Assembly (NCBI RefSeq): GCF_003651185.1 | Contig: NZ_RCDC01000004.1 | Coordinates: 2,404,659-2,468,658 of the forward strand | Direction: 5' to 3' | DNA from: Stenotrophomonas rhizophila | GTDB taxonomy: Bacteria; Pseudomonadota; Gammaproteobacteria; Xanthomonadales; Xanthomonadaceae | DNA length: 64,000 bases | Shown: in pieces, positions 1 through 6,795 of the stretch | Position numbering within the stretch: position 1 is the stretch's first letter | How the letters are laid out: each line of letters opens with the position of its first letter | Notes under the pieces: generated by a model | Databases searched by the model: none | Seen by the model: only the letters and a program-made list of their open reading frames with translations | Told to the model about the DNA's origin: nothing | Program-made: the position numbers and the translations under genes

Positions 1-765
1 CCCGGCGGCAACGCCGACGCCGAGGCCGTAATAGACGCCCAGCCCGGCGCGCAGGCCGACCAGCGCCATCGTGCCCAGGAACAGTGCGTAGAGAATCCCC
101 TGGATGACCAGGTCCAGATCCCCGAACAGGATCGCGGTGGAATGCGAGCCCATCTTCAGGTCGTCATCGCGGTCGACCATGGCGTACCAGGTGTCATACG
201 CGGTGGACCACAGGATGTTGGCGCCGTACAGCAGCCAGCCGATCACCGGCACCTCGCCCTGCACCGCGGCGAAGGCCATCGGGATGCCCCAGCCGAAGGC
301 CATGCCGAGATAGACCTGCGGCAGGTGGGTGTAGCGCTTGAGGTAGGGGTAGCTGGCGGCCAGGAACACGCCGATGAAGCTCATGCCGATGGTGAGCCAG
401 TTCAGGGTCAGCACCAGAGCGAAGGCGACGATCATCAGCCCTGCGAACAGCGCCAGCGCCTCACGGCCGGACACGGCCCCACTGGCCAACGGGCGGTCCT
501 TGGTGCGCTTGACGTGCGGGTCCAGCCAGCGGTCGGCGTAATCGTTGATCACGCAGCCGGCCGAGCGGGTCAGCCAGACGCCGGCGGTGAACACGAACAG
601 CGTCCACAGCGGCGGCAGCCCGCCGGAGGCCAGCCACAGCGCCCACCAGGTGGGCCAGAGCAGCAGCAGGGTGCCGATCGGGCGGTCGGCGCGCATCAAC
701 TTCCAGTAGTGCCGCCAGCGCGACGGGGGCGCCGCCTCGGGCGCTTCAAAACGTTCGTAAGCCAT
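1..765 (-). CDS. ubiA: 4-hydroxybenzoate octaprenyltransferase UbiA (3' end beyond window)
   Basis: Inner-membrane prenyltransferase that attaches the polyprenyl tail to 4-hydroxybenzoate in ubiquinone synthesis. The reading frame is open from the ATG at 763-765 to the window edge, 255 codons; the family runs to about 290-300 residues, so roughly the last 40 are missing. The protein is strongly hydrophobic with many membrane segments. The first Asp-rich prenyl-diphosphate motif is NDYADRWLD (residues 74-82) and the second is [13 protein letters not shown] near residue 200, both typical of UbiA. It is transcribed leftward, away from the tRNA-Arg gene. The frame has no internal stop, and its length and motifs make the call secure. 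Confidence 0.95.
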   Translation of the reverse strand, partial: MAYERFEAPEAAPPSRWRHYWKLMRADRPIGTLLLLWPTWWALWLASGGLPPLWTLFVFTAGVWLTRSAGCVINDYADRWLDPHVKRTKDRPLASGAVSGREALALFAGLMIVAFALVLTLNWLTIGMSFIGVFLAASYPYLKRYTHLPQVYLGMAFGWGIPMAFAAVQGEVPVIGWLLYGANILWSTAYDTWYAMVDRDDDLKMGSHSTAILFGDLDLVIQGILYALFLGTMALVGLRAGLGVYYGLGVGVAAG

Positions 766-923
766 CGGTAAAGGATACCGCCTGGGCTGGCCGGGCGCGC
801 CGCCGCCGGGCGCATCGGTGCAGGGGGCAGACCTGCGCGGCGTTTACGGATAGAATGCTCCTCCCGCGCCGCTTTGGCGGTCCGTGGCCCCATCAGGCGG
901 CCCGGCGGGACGCAGGACACAAC

Positions 924-1000
924 GCGCTCGTAGCTCAGCCGGATAGAGTAGTGGCTTCCGAAGCCATTGGTCGGGGGTTCGAATCCCTCCGGGCGCACCA
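924..1000 (+). tRNA. tRNA-Arg (anticodon CCG), CCA encoded
   Basis: A full cloverleaf can be drawn in 77 nt. The acceptor stem GCGCTCG pairs with CGGGCGC with one T-G wobble. The D-arm begins TAGCTCAGCCGGAT. The anticodon stem GTGGC/GCCAT carries the loop TTCCGAA, giving anticodon CCG, which reads Arg codon CGG. The T-arm contains GGTTCGAATCC, and CCA is encoded at 998-1000. A TAGAAT at 851-856 could be a -10 box, but no good -35 is visible. The 3' end is the target of an inserted region, see the repeat at 6635. Confidence 0.97.
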
Positions 1001-1002
1001 TC
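983..1002 (+). repeat. attachment-site-like repeat, tRNA copy
   Basis: The last bases of tRNA-Arg plus two following bases, ATCCCTCCGGGCGCACCATC, recur with one base missing and one changed at 6635-6653. Integrases commonly use the 3' end of tRNA genes as attachment site. The pair encloses about 5.6 kb of accessory DNA. Confidence 0.6.
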
Positions 1003-1025
1003 TGAACGTCTTACACCGTCCTATG

Positions 1026-1068
1026 AAGGCCGAATTTTCCTTTCAAATCAAGGATGTCGGCCTTTTTT
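1026..1068 (+). terminator. Rho-independent terminator after tRNA-Arg
   Basis: AAGGCCGA (1026-1033) pairs with TCGGCCTT (1057-1064) around a 23-nt AT-rich loop and is followed by a T run to 1068. It lies 25 bases after the tRNA CCA. Confidence 0.75.
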
Positions 1069-1171
1069 GTGTCTGTTAGCGTCCCCGCTGAAATGCCGGC
1101 GTAAGCTCCCCCGGCAGCCAGACACCCGATAAGTAGAACTTTCTGGCATCTTTAACCAGCCAGGAGGTTGC

Positions 1172-1312
1172 ATGCGCACATCAAAATTCACCGAGACGCA
1201 GATCATCACGATCCTCAAGCAGGGCGATGCCGGGCTTGCGGTGAAGGATTTATGTTGCCAGGCCGGCATGAGGCAGTGCGTTTCCCCACCGAGGTGCACG
1301 CGCGCCCCCTGA
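1172..1312 (+). pseudogene. IS3 orfA remnant (N-terminal 30 residues only)
   Basis: The start MRTSKFTETQIITILKQGD is the classic beginning of IS3-family OrfA, the DNA-binding helix-turn-helix protein of the transposase. An AGGAGG ribosome site at 1162-1167 precedes the ATG. After about residue 30 (CCQAG) the sequence leaves the family and runs into orfB DNA in the wrong frame, stopping at 1310-1312. The second helix of the HTH and the leucine zipper are missing. Confidence 0.8.
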
Positions 1313-2100
1313 GCCGGTCCTGTGGTTACGTGGGTTTGTCTCGTGCGGCCTGGTATGCGCCGCCACTGGACTGGACCGTGCGCGATGCGGAGTTGATCTC
1401 GGCATTGGCCAGGCTGGTTGAGGAGCGGCCCAGTCGAGGTTTCTGGAAGTGCAGCGATCAACTACGCAAGAAGCGACCGGACTGGAATCCGAAGCGGATC
1501 TATCGGGTATACAAAGCGATGAAGCTCAACATGAGAAGAGCGGCCAAGCGCCGTCTGCCAAAGCGCGAGCGGGTGCCCCTGTATGTTCCCAGGCATCCAG
1601 ATACCGTCTGGTCCATGGACTTCATGAGTGACGCGTTGGCCTGTGGCAAACGATTCCGAACGTTCAATGTGGTCGACGACTTCAACCGCGAGGTGCTGCA
1701 TATTGAGGTGGATACATCACTCAACTCTGGTCGCTTGGTGCGCGTGTTCGAGCAGCTCAAACGTGATCACGGATTACCGCAGGTTCTACGGTCGGACAAT
1801 GGCCCTGAGTCCCTGGGCGAAGCATTTACCCAGTGGGCCAAACTCAGCGGCGGCGCGCTGCGATACATCCAACCTGGCAAGCCCAACCAGAACGCCTTCA
1901 TCGAACGCTTCAACCGCACGTTCCGTGAGGAGGTGCTGGACCAGCACCTCTTCGCACGCCTTGAGGACGTACGCGAGGCAGCGCATTGGTGGATGATCGA
2001 TTACAACGAGATTCGTCCACATGACTCGCTCAGCGGCATGAGCCCCGTCGAGTACCGTACCGCTCACGCCAGAAGCTCTACTTTAGAAATGTCTGCTTGA
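1267..2100 (+). pseudogene. IS3 orfB transposase, 5'-truncated, DDE domain intact
   Basis: Integrase-core transposase. The recognisable part starts near GRHEAVRF and runs to the stop at 2098-2100. All three catalytic blocks are present: the first Asp in VWSMDFMSD, the second in VLRSDNGPE, and the Glu in NAFIERFNRTFREE. The N-terminal segment with its frameshift start has been deleted together with most of orfA, in a different frame from the orfA remnant. There is no own start codon with a ribosome site; a TTG at 1168 opens the frame but fuses nonsense to it. It resembles the IS407-like branch common in xanthomonads, which is family-level recognition only. Confidence 0.8.
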
Positions 2101-2118
2101 CGGGGGAACTTACGGCAT

Positions 2119-2489
2119 CATCCGCGCACTGCGCGGGTGATGGTGCTGGGCCTTCGCATCGTCGGCTGGGCCGTCAACGCCACTACCGGACCCGCTTTGC
2201 ATGCTGATCTTCCTCAGACCCTGACACGGCGGCATGCTCTAAGGTAAGTCAGCAGCAGGCTGCCCAGCGTGTCCTCAGCGAATGCAGCCAGTGGGAGAGC
2301 GAGGCCGTGCTCATCGTGTGCTGAGAGAACGCGATTGAATCTATTGATGGAGTTGAAGTCAGGATCATCCGCGGACGGTTGCGACTCCGGTCATTCGGTG
2401 CGCTCTGGCGCATACCATGCGAATCCCTGGTTGGAGGCTAACACCCGAGTTAAACTGCGCCGCGCAATGGAATCCCCTTGTATGAATTG
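2119..2489. other. intergenic stretch, nothing recognised
   Basis: No gene is supported here. One 74-codon frame (2269-2493, plus strand) has no ribosome site and no family resemblance. The DNA may be debris left by the neighbouring insertion sequence. Confidence 0.5.
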
Positions 2490-3398
2490 CTAGGTTCCAT
2501 TCTCGTAAAGGTCGGCGACATCTTCTTGGGAGAAACCAAACTCCACAATCCGAAGTAGACCTCCGGCAATTGCAGGTTGGAATTCCGAGAATAGGCGAGA
2601 AATCTGACTCGGTCGCGCTTCCTCGCCAGGCATGGTTACTAGCACTAGCGCCATGAAGACGTTAGACTTCTTTAAGGCTTTGTAGTGACTTAGCTTGGTG
2701 AGCATCACATACAGACGCTCTTTGAAGAAGATCACGCTGTACTGTGACACGACTCGAATCTCAACGAAAATCTCCGAATCTAGGGAGTTTAGGTAGGCAT
2801 CGAAAATTGGAGATGAAGTGCTAACAGGATCCAGCACCTCAATCTGAGCCATTAGCTTCGCTTCTCGAACCACAGGAAATTGCTCCAAGTCATTAGCTTT
2901 GAGAAATCTCTCTATTGCTCTCTGTTCGAGCTTTCGTCGATCAAGTCTTGGGACGGCCGCTCGCGGAGCGGGCTCTTCCGGCGCGGCCTGTTCCGCATCT
3001 TGCTTTTCTTGGACCTCCGTCTCCTCGGCTGCTCTAACCGTGAACATCCGAGCAAGATCTTGAGGTAAACCAACTATGTTGGTGCTTGTTTGCCTTTGTG
3101 AGACAGTCGTGGCAATAGAAATTACCTGCGAGCGCAACTCACGGTTCTCAGTCTTCAGATCCGAGACTTCAGCCTTCTTCTTGTCGACTTCGCGAGAAAG
3201 TGAAAGTAGCGACCCTATTGAGAAGGCATTGAAGCTCTCGCTAAGAACTAGAACGACAAGCAGGGCCAGAACTAAAAGCACGCCGAGACCCAAGTCGCCG
3301 GCGGGTTGTAGATAGATAAATCTGTAGCCAATCCCAGCCGCTAGGAATATGCACAGCGCGATTATAAGTCCGCGGACGAACCAGTTGGTCCCTTTCAA
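2490..3398 (-). CDS. two-TM, coiled-coil protein with a nuclease-like C-terminal domain
   Basis: No named family is recognised. The start is taken as TTG at 3396-3398 because AAGGAGG lies six bases upstream; the longer frame to 3497 adds residues that look like untranslated leader. From that start (302 aa) there are two membrane segments (about residues 6-29 and 37-57), then a predicted coiled coil rich in Glu/Lys (66-100). A Gln/Glu/Pro-rich linker follows (122-160). The C-terminal domain from about 165 contains IFDAYLNSLDSEIFVEIRV (198-216). Its D200 and E213-x-R215 resemble the D...ExK core of restriction-endonuclease-like folds, with Lys replaced by Arg. Codon use is visibly less GC-rich than neighbours, suggesting transfer. 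It is divergent from the DUF2971 gene. Confidence 0.7.
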   Translation of the reverse strand: MKGTNWFVRGLIIALCIFLAAGIGYRFIYLQPAGDLGLGVLLVLALLVVLVLSESFNAFSIGSLLSLSREVDKKKAEVSDLKTENRELRSQVISIATTVSQRQTSTNIVGLPQDLARMFTVRAAEETEVQEKQDAEQAAPEEPAPRAAVPRLDRRKLEQRAIERFLKANDLEQFPVVREAKLMAQIEVLDPVSTSSPIFDAYLNSLDSEIFVEIRVVSQYSVIFFKERLYVMLTKLSHYKALKKSNVFMALVLVTMPGEEARPSQISRLFSEFQPAIAGGLLRIVEFGFSQEDVADLYENGT

Positions 3399-3404
3399 TT
3401 GACG

Positions 3405-3411
3405 CCTCCTT
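3405..3411 (-). promoter_or_regulatory. ribosome binding site that sets a TTG start
   Basis: On the minus strand this reads AAGGAGG, a near-perfect Shine-Dalgarno, six bases before TTG (3398-3396). No ATG in frame lies nearer than 3497, so the site decides the start of the gene ending at 2490. Confidence 0.75.
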
Positions 3412-3495
3412 ACAAAAGTGATGCAGACCGTGTCATGGTTGAGCCGAAAGCTTTTCCTTCCGCCTCTTAACCTAGTCCCGTAGAGATTACCCTCC

Positions 3496-4362
3496 ATGAC
3501 CCTCCACCACTACACCACTGCCACGACTCTTCCGCTAATCTTGGCCAATCGGTCCTTGCGCTTCACTCGCGCTGATCTGCTGGATGACGCCTCTGAAGTT
3601 CCATTTCACATGGCTTTGCTTGACCAGCGCAAGTTCTTCGTCAGCTCATGGTCGCGCGGCACCCATGGCGAGGCAGGCATGTGGGCACGGTATGCGGACG
3701 CTGATCGCGGCGTGCGGATCTCTTTGCCGGCGATTCGATTTCCTTGGTCGACGCTGAGCGTGGACGTGTCCCGCGCAACAGGCCTGATCAAAGAGGATGG
3801 CTCTCCCCGGATTATGGGATTGCGCATACGGGACGTCTACGCTCCATATGCGCAGAGGACACTATTCGGGAACGGCTACGTGATCGTGCCGTTGGGTACG
3901 AAAATGGAGACGACGTTCGGTTCTGATGTCCTGTACGCCGCCGATCCGATCGGGGAGGTCAGGCGCCGGGTGAAGCTGACCGATGAAGGCCTGAACCTCC
4001 AAGGTGATGCGACGTACGTGGCGCGAGTCAAGGGCATTGCATGGGCGGATCAGGCTGAGCACCGGTTTGTCATCAGCGCGGTGAAAGGGCCTGCGATGGA
4101 TTACGGTACGGATGCGAGCAGTTACATCGCCGCCCTGCTGGATAGTATCGAAGCCGGCGCGGCCACAGGCTTTGCCGACTACAGTACCGAAGTACGCTAT
4201 ATCGATGTGCCGCTGGCAGAAGATGCGTTTGACGGGTTGGTGGTTACAACTGGGGCGGCGATGCCGTCCACCGTACGCGACGATCTTGAGCGCCGGGTCA
4301 AAGACTTGGTACCGACTGCCGTGTTCGAACAGTGCGCGCTGAAAGTCAGGCCGAAGCCCTGA
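3496..4362 (+). CDS. DUF2971 family protein
   Basis: The protein has 288 aa with the usual DUF2971 signs: an N-terminal LHHYTTATTLPLILANRSLRF, an acidic DDASE where the family has an N-D-P-E-like motif, an SSWSR strand, and MWARYADADRGVRISL (about residues 62-77) matching the family's MW-x-x-Y-x-x-x-x-x-G-V block. The biochemical role of DUF2971 is not established. Members are frequent in accessory regions, and a link to phage defence has been suspected, which here is inference. The 97-bp gap to the divergent membrane gene probably holds both promoters. No clear ribosome site precedes the ATG, but the start agrees with the family. Confidence 0.8.
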   Translation: MTLHHYTTATTLPLILANRSLRFTRADLLDDASEVPFHMALLDQRKFFVSSWSRGTHGEAGMWARYADADRGVRISLPAIRFPWSTLSVDVSRATGLIKEDGSPRIMGLRIRDVYAPYAQRTLFGNGYVIVPLGTKMETTFGSDVLYAADPIGEVRRRVKLTDEGLNLQGDATYVARVKGIAWADQAEHRFVISAVKGPAMDYGTDASSYIAALLDSIEAGAATGFADYSTEVRYIDVPLAEDAFDGLVVTTGAAMPSTVRDDLERRVKDLVPTAVFEQCALKVRPKP

Positions 4363-5406
4363 CCAGCCATGCCCCCGCAGCGTAGGTTATGCACACTGCC
4401 CGTTTTTCGTTGCCATGATGCGCTGTCGTAGAAATGCGCATGCGAGAAGTCCGCTCTCGGTCGGTAGGAGATGCTTATTCCTAGTGTGAAGTCGGCATGC
4501 TGATCAGCCAGCCGCATAGGGCCACCCAGCAGGCAAACTGCGCTGGGGCGTCCTGGCCTACGACGATTGCTGCATAGCTCCTCAGAGAAGAAATTCCTGA
4601 GCGCTTAGCCAGCCAAGCCCACGTTGTTGATAGAGCTTCCAATGGCGGGGTGGAGTGTGATGTGGAACGGGCGATCAGATGTCAAAGAGAGCAGTTCTAC
4701 AGGCGCGCAGGCGTTACCACTGTACCACCTGTTACCATCGGCCGGCTGCCCCTTGAATACTACTAAGGCACTGATTTATATAGATAACATTGCCGCCGTT
4801 ATCACTGTTAACGCTGTTACCGGTGCCTTCGGAATATCAGGAAAAACAATACAGCCCTGCAGAGTGAGCAATGAGTGCAAGGCGTTGTACCACAAGGGAT
4901 TCTCCCGCGAGCGGCCAGTATCGGCGCAACGATGACTTGTTACCAGTAATCGGTTACCAATCATCATTAAATAGCGTTTCTGAAACACTCTATAGGTTGG
5001 GAGTTTCTTGATGGACCTATCGGACACCTGCTTTACTCGCTGCTTCAGCCATACTCTTCCCACCCAACCGCGCCCCCTTTCCAACACGCAGTGTTATTCC
5101 CTTTGGTGCAGGGTTTCGCGGGTAGACCGCTCCCATCCTGATCACCCTCAATGCGTTGCCTGGCCTGCCCGTGGCCGAGTGCAGGTGGTGCGGAAAAAGC
5201 AGCCTACAAAGCCCGCAGGCGTGGCGGGGAGACAACTGCGCGCGCCGGGGCATGCGTGCCCGGAACCGTTCACCAACGCCCGTCCCCAGCTTGCGCCCTG
5301 CGGCGCGGCTGCAGCCCGCTGTGGGACGTCACGCACTGGGCCGACCTCCGCCAAGCCGTAGCGCCGCCGTGCCGCACAGAGCGCCACAGGCTGCTAGATT
5401 GACGCC
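4363..5406. other. about 1 kb without a supported gene
   Basis: Overlapping short frames exist on both strands (for example 4624-4935 plus and 4776-5087 minus), but none has a ribosome site or recognisable family. The part from about 4700 to 4990 is AT-richer and contains the GTTACC repeats listed separately. The part from 5090 to 5400 is GC-rich and open in several frames at once, which is expected by chance at this composition. Confidence 0.5.
4713..4958 (+). repeat. cluster of GTTACC hexamers
   Basis: Exact GTTACC occurs at 4713, 4731, 4816, 4939 and 4953, all on the plus strand. Near-copies are GTTATC at 4798 and GTTAAC at 4807. The surrounding DNA is AT-richer than the genome around it. 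Such clusters can be iterons of a replication origin or operator arrays of a mobile element. Spacing is irregular, so a CRISPR is excluded. Confidence 0.45.
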
Positions 5407-5529
5407 ATGACTATTGCGCTCGTTTCGATCGTTGCCTTGGGAATGCTGGCTGCAACCGGCGGCCTGTTGGCGTGGGCGCTGAGCGCCATTTGCTCGTTTA
5501 TAGCTGCGCTTCTGAAGCCGTCTGGTTGA
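5407..5529 (+). CDS. possible 40-residue hydrophobic peptide
   Basis: The frame ATG 5407 to TGA 5529 encodes a peptide that is almost entirely one long hydrophobic stretch (from TIALVSIVALGMLAATGGLL onward) with a short polar tail KPSG. This would fit a small membrane protein such as a holin-like or type I toxin-like peptide, but no family is recognised and there is no good ribosome site. It ends 40 bases before the convergent exported-protein gene. It could be a chance frame. Confidence 0.3.
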   Translation: MTIALVSIVALGMLAATGGLLAWALSAICSFIAALLKPSG

Positions 5530-5569
5530 AGAGCATGCCTGGAAGGTCCAGGTAGCGTCGACGTCGCGG

Positions 5570-6412
5570 CTACTCCGGCTTTATGTAGTCGCATTGAAGG
5601 TTGACCGGCTGCGGCATCCAGTCATAGATATATTCCTTCTCGTCAAGATCTGCGCAGCTAATAAGAAGCACGTTGGAGGATGGGTTGGTGACCACCTTCC
5701 TCGCGTAATAGCGCCACTGCCAAGGCTCCTTACCAGGTACAAGCCGCGAGACGTTGATCAACCCACAATCGCCGGCTGGCTCAGTGTCAGCCACGATCCA
5801 TGCTTGAAGAGCGCCGTTCGAAAGCTGGGGCTTGAAAGTCTGACTGAATTGATAGGACCTGATTAGGCAAGTGCGCTGCTCTTGGTCCAATGACAGAGCA
5901 ATGGCGCTCTTCATTCCGTCAAGCGAACGGGAAGCACACGACGATGCAATGAGGTTGGACCACTGAAGCATGTCCTGCCTTTCATTGGCCCCGATCTTCT
6001 CCAGCGGCTGCAATTTTTCCGCCTCTATGCGAGCGGCAGGCTTGCCCTGCAGCGCATTGGAGATGTCTGTAGCCATCGCACACAGCTCTTTCCACTGTTT
6101 GGTGTCATAAATTCCGGCTGGGCTCGTCCTGTAATCCTTGGCCAAGGACGCTTCCAACTCAGCTGCTTCCTTGGCAAGTCTTCGGCGCGCTTCCTCGGGC
6201 TTTGTCTGCTGCCGAATTCCTGTTTGAAGAAATGTGCAAGTCATCAAGCTATCGCGTGGTGGGGAGCATTCAAAATTCAACCACCCGCTTTCTTCCGTGT
6301 TGTAGACACGACCGCTGCTGGGAAAATCGAGTTCAGCAGCGCAAAGGGGGTCGGCAGCTGCGAGCGCAGCGAACATGCTTAAAGCCGCTCCAATAGATTT
6401 CGCAGATTTCAT
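5570..6412 (-). CDS. exported protein of unknown function
   Basis: The gene encodes 280 aa. The N-terminus (MKSAKSIGAALSMFAALAAADPLCA) is a signal peptide with a likely cut after about residue 26, so the protein should be periplasmic or secreted. The mature part has a Cys pair near residues 49 and 59, a charged helical stretch (QTKPEEARRRLAKEAAELEA, about 94-113) and further Cys near residues 136, 183, 207, 240 and 261, suggesting disulfides. No domain is recognised. It is the last gene of the insert behind tRNA-Arg and lies alone on the minus strand. The start follows the only ATG that gives a complete signal peptide. Confidence 0.65.
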   Translation of the reverse strand: MKSAKSIGAALSMFAALAAADPLCAAELDFPSSGRVYNTEESGWLNFECSPPRDSLMTCTFLQTGIRQQTKPEEARRRLAKEAAELEASLAKDYRTSPAGIYDTKQWKELCAMATDISNALQGKPAARIEAEKLQPLEKIGANERQDMLQWSNLIASSCASRSLDGMKSAIALSLDQEQRTCLIRSYQFSQTFKPQLSNGALQAWIVADTEPAGDCGLINVSRLVPGKEPWQWRYYARKVVTNPSSNVLLISCADLDEKEYIYDWMPQPVNLQCDYIKPE

Positions 6413-6634
6413 CAGACCCTATCCCAAAAGAGCGTGGCTAAAACTAGCAGAGCCTGCCCTTGCCGGACAACGGAATGGCTTGGCCACTACCGCCACCCGC
6501 GCCCTCATTGACTGCTGACTGAGCGTCATGTCGCAGGTGGACTGCCCAATCTGGTGACGGTAGCTTTGGCGGTAGCTGCATTGCGACCAACCGCCAAAAG
6601 CCTTCTGCGGCAACACTTTTAGGCCTTTGTTAGG

Positions 6635-6653
6635 ATCCCTCCGGGGCACCATC
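6635..6653 (+). repeat. attachment-site-like repeat, distal copy
   Basis: ATCCCTCCGGGGCACCATC matches the end of tRNA-Arg (983-1002) except for one missing base and one change in the GGGCGC part. Same strand and orientation, as expected for the two ends of an integrated element. The match continues neither left nor right. Confidence 0.6.
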
Positions 6654-6752
6654 CTTGCCATCTTCCCTTCGTTTATCACCCTGCCTGTGCTGATCGTGCA
6701 CGGCGGTGGCTGCGCCATCGCCTGGGCTTACCCGGACAATGCGCGCACGGGC

Positions 6753-6778
6753 GGGCCGGTACACATCGGTACCGGCCC
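6753..6778 (-). terminator. hairpin downstream of the GH109 gene
   Basis: GGGCCGGTAC (6753-6762) and GTACCGGCCC (6769-6778) form a perfect 10-bp stem with a 6-base loop. It lies 17 bases after the GH109 stop codon. There is no T run, so it is either a weak terminator or an mRNA-stabilising end structure. Confidence 0.5.
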
Positions 6779-6795
6779 TGGGACGTCAACCTTCC

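Larger units (their letters stand above)
1093..2118 (+). mobile_element. IS3-family insertion sequence, internally deleted
   Basis: The unit is framed by imperfect inverted repeats. The left end reads ATGCCG-GCG-TAAGCTCCCCCGGCA from 1093. The right end, read on the minus strand, is ATGCCGTAAGTTCCCCCGTCA ending at 2118. Inside are the start of an IS3-type orfA and most of orfB including the full DDE region. The middle (rest of orfA, frameshift window and start of orfB) is gone, so the element is shorter than an intact IS3 member and probably cannot move by itself. No clear target-site duplication is visible. The exact outer boundary is uncertain by a few bases. Confidence 0.8.
6413..6795. other. 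intergenic stretch at the right end of the tRNA insert
   Basis: No gene is supported. It contains the second att-like repeat (6635-6653) and a strong hairpin (6753-6778), each listed separately. No promoter can be assigned with confidence. Confidence 0.6.

Noticed and set aside
2269-2493. 74-codon plus-strand frame ending inside the membrane-protein gene
   Set aside because: It has no ribosome site, no resemblance to known proteins, and overlaps a supported gene on the other strand.
4713-4958. GTTACC copies as a CRISPR
   Set aside because: Repeats are only 6 bp and irregularly spaced, with no spacers or cas genes.
4624-5087. Two overlapping 103-codon frames (plus 4624-4935, minus 4776-5087) in the island
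   Set aside because: No ribosome site, no homology recognised, and they overlap each other on the GTTACC repeat region. I could not support either.
5148-5410. Four overlapping frames of 79-84 codons on both strands
   Set aside because: All frames are open at once in a GC-rich stretch, a sign of composition and not coding.
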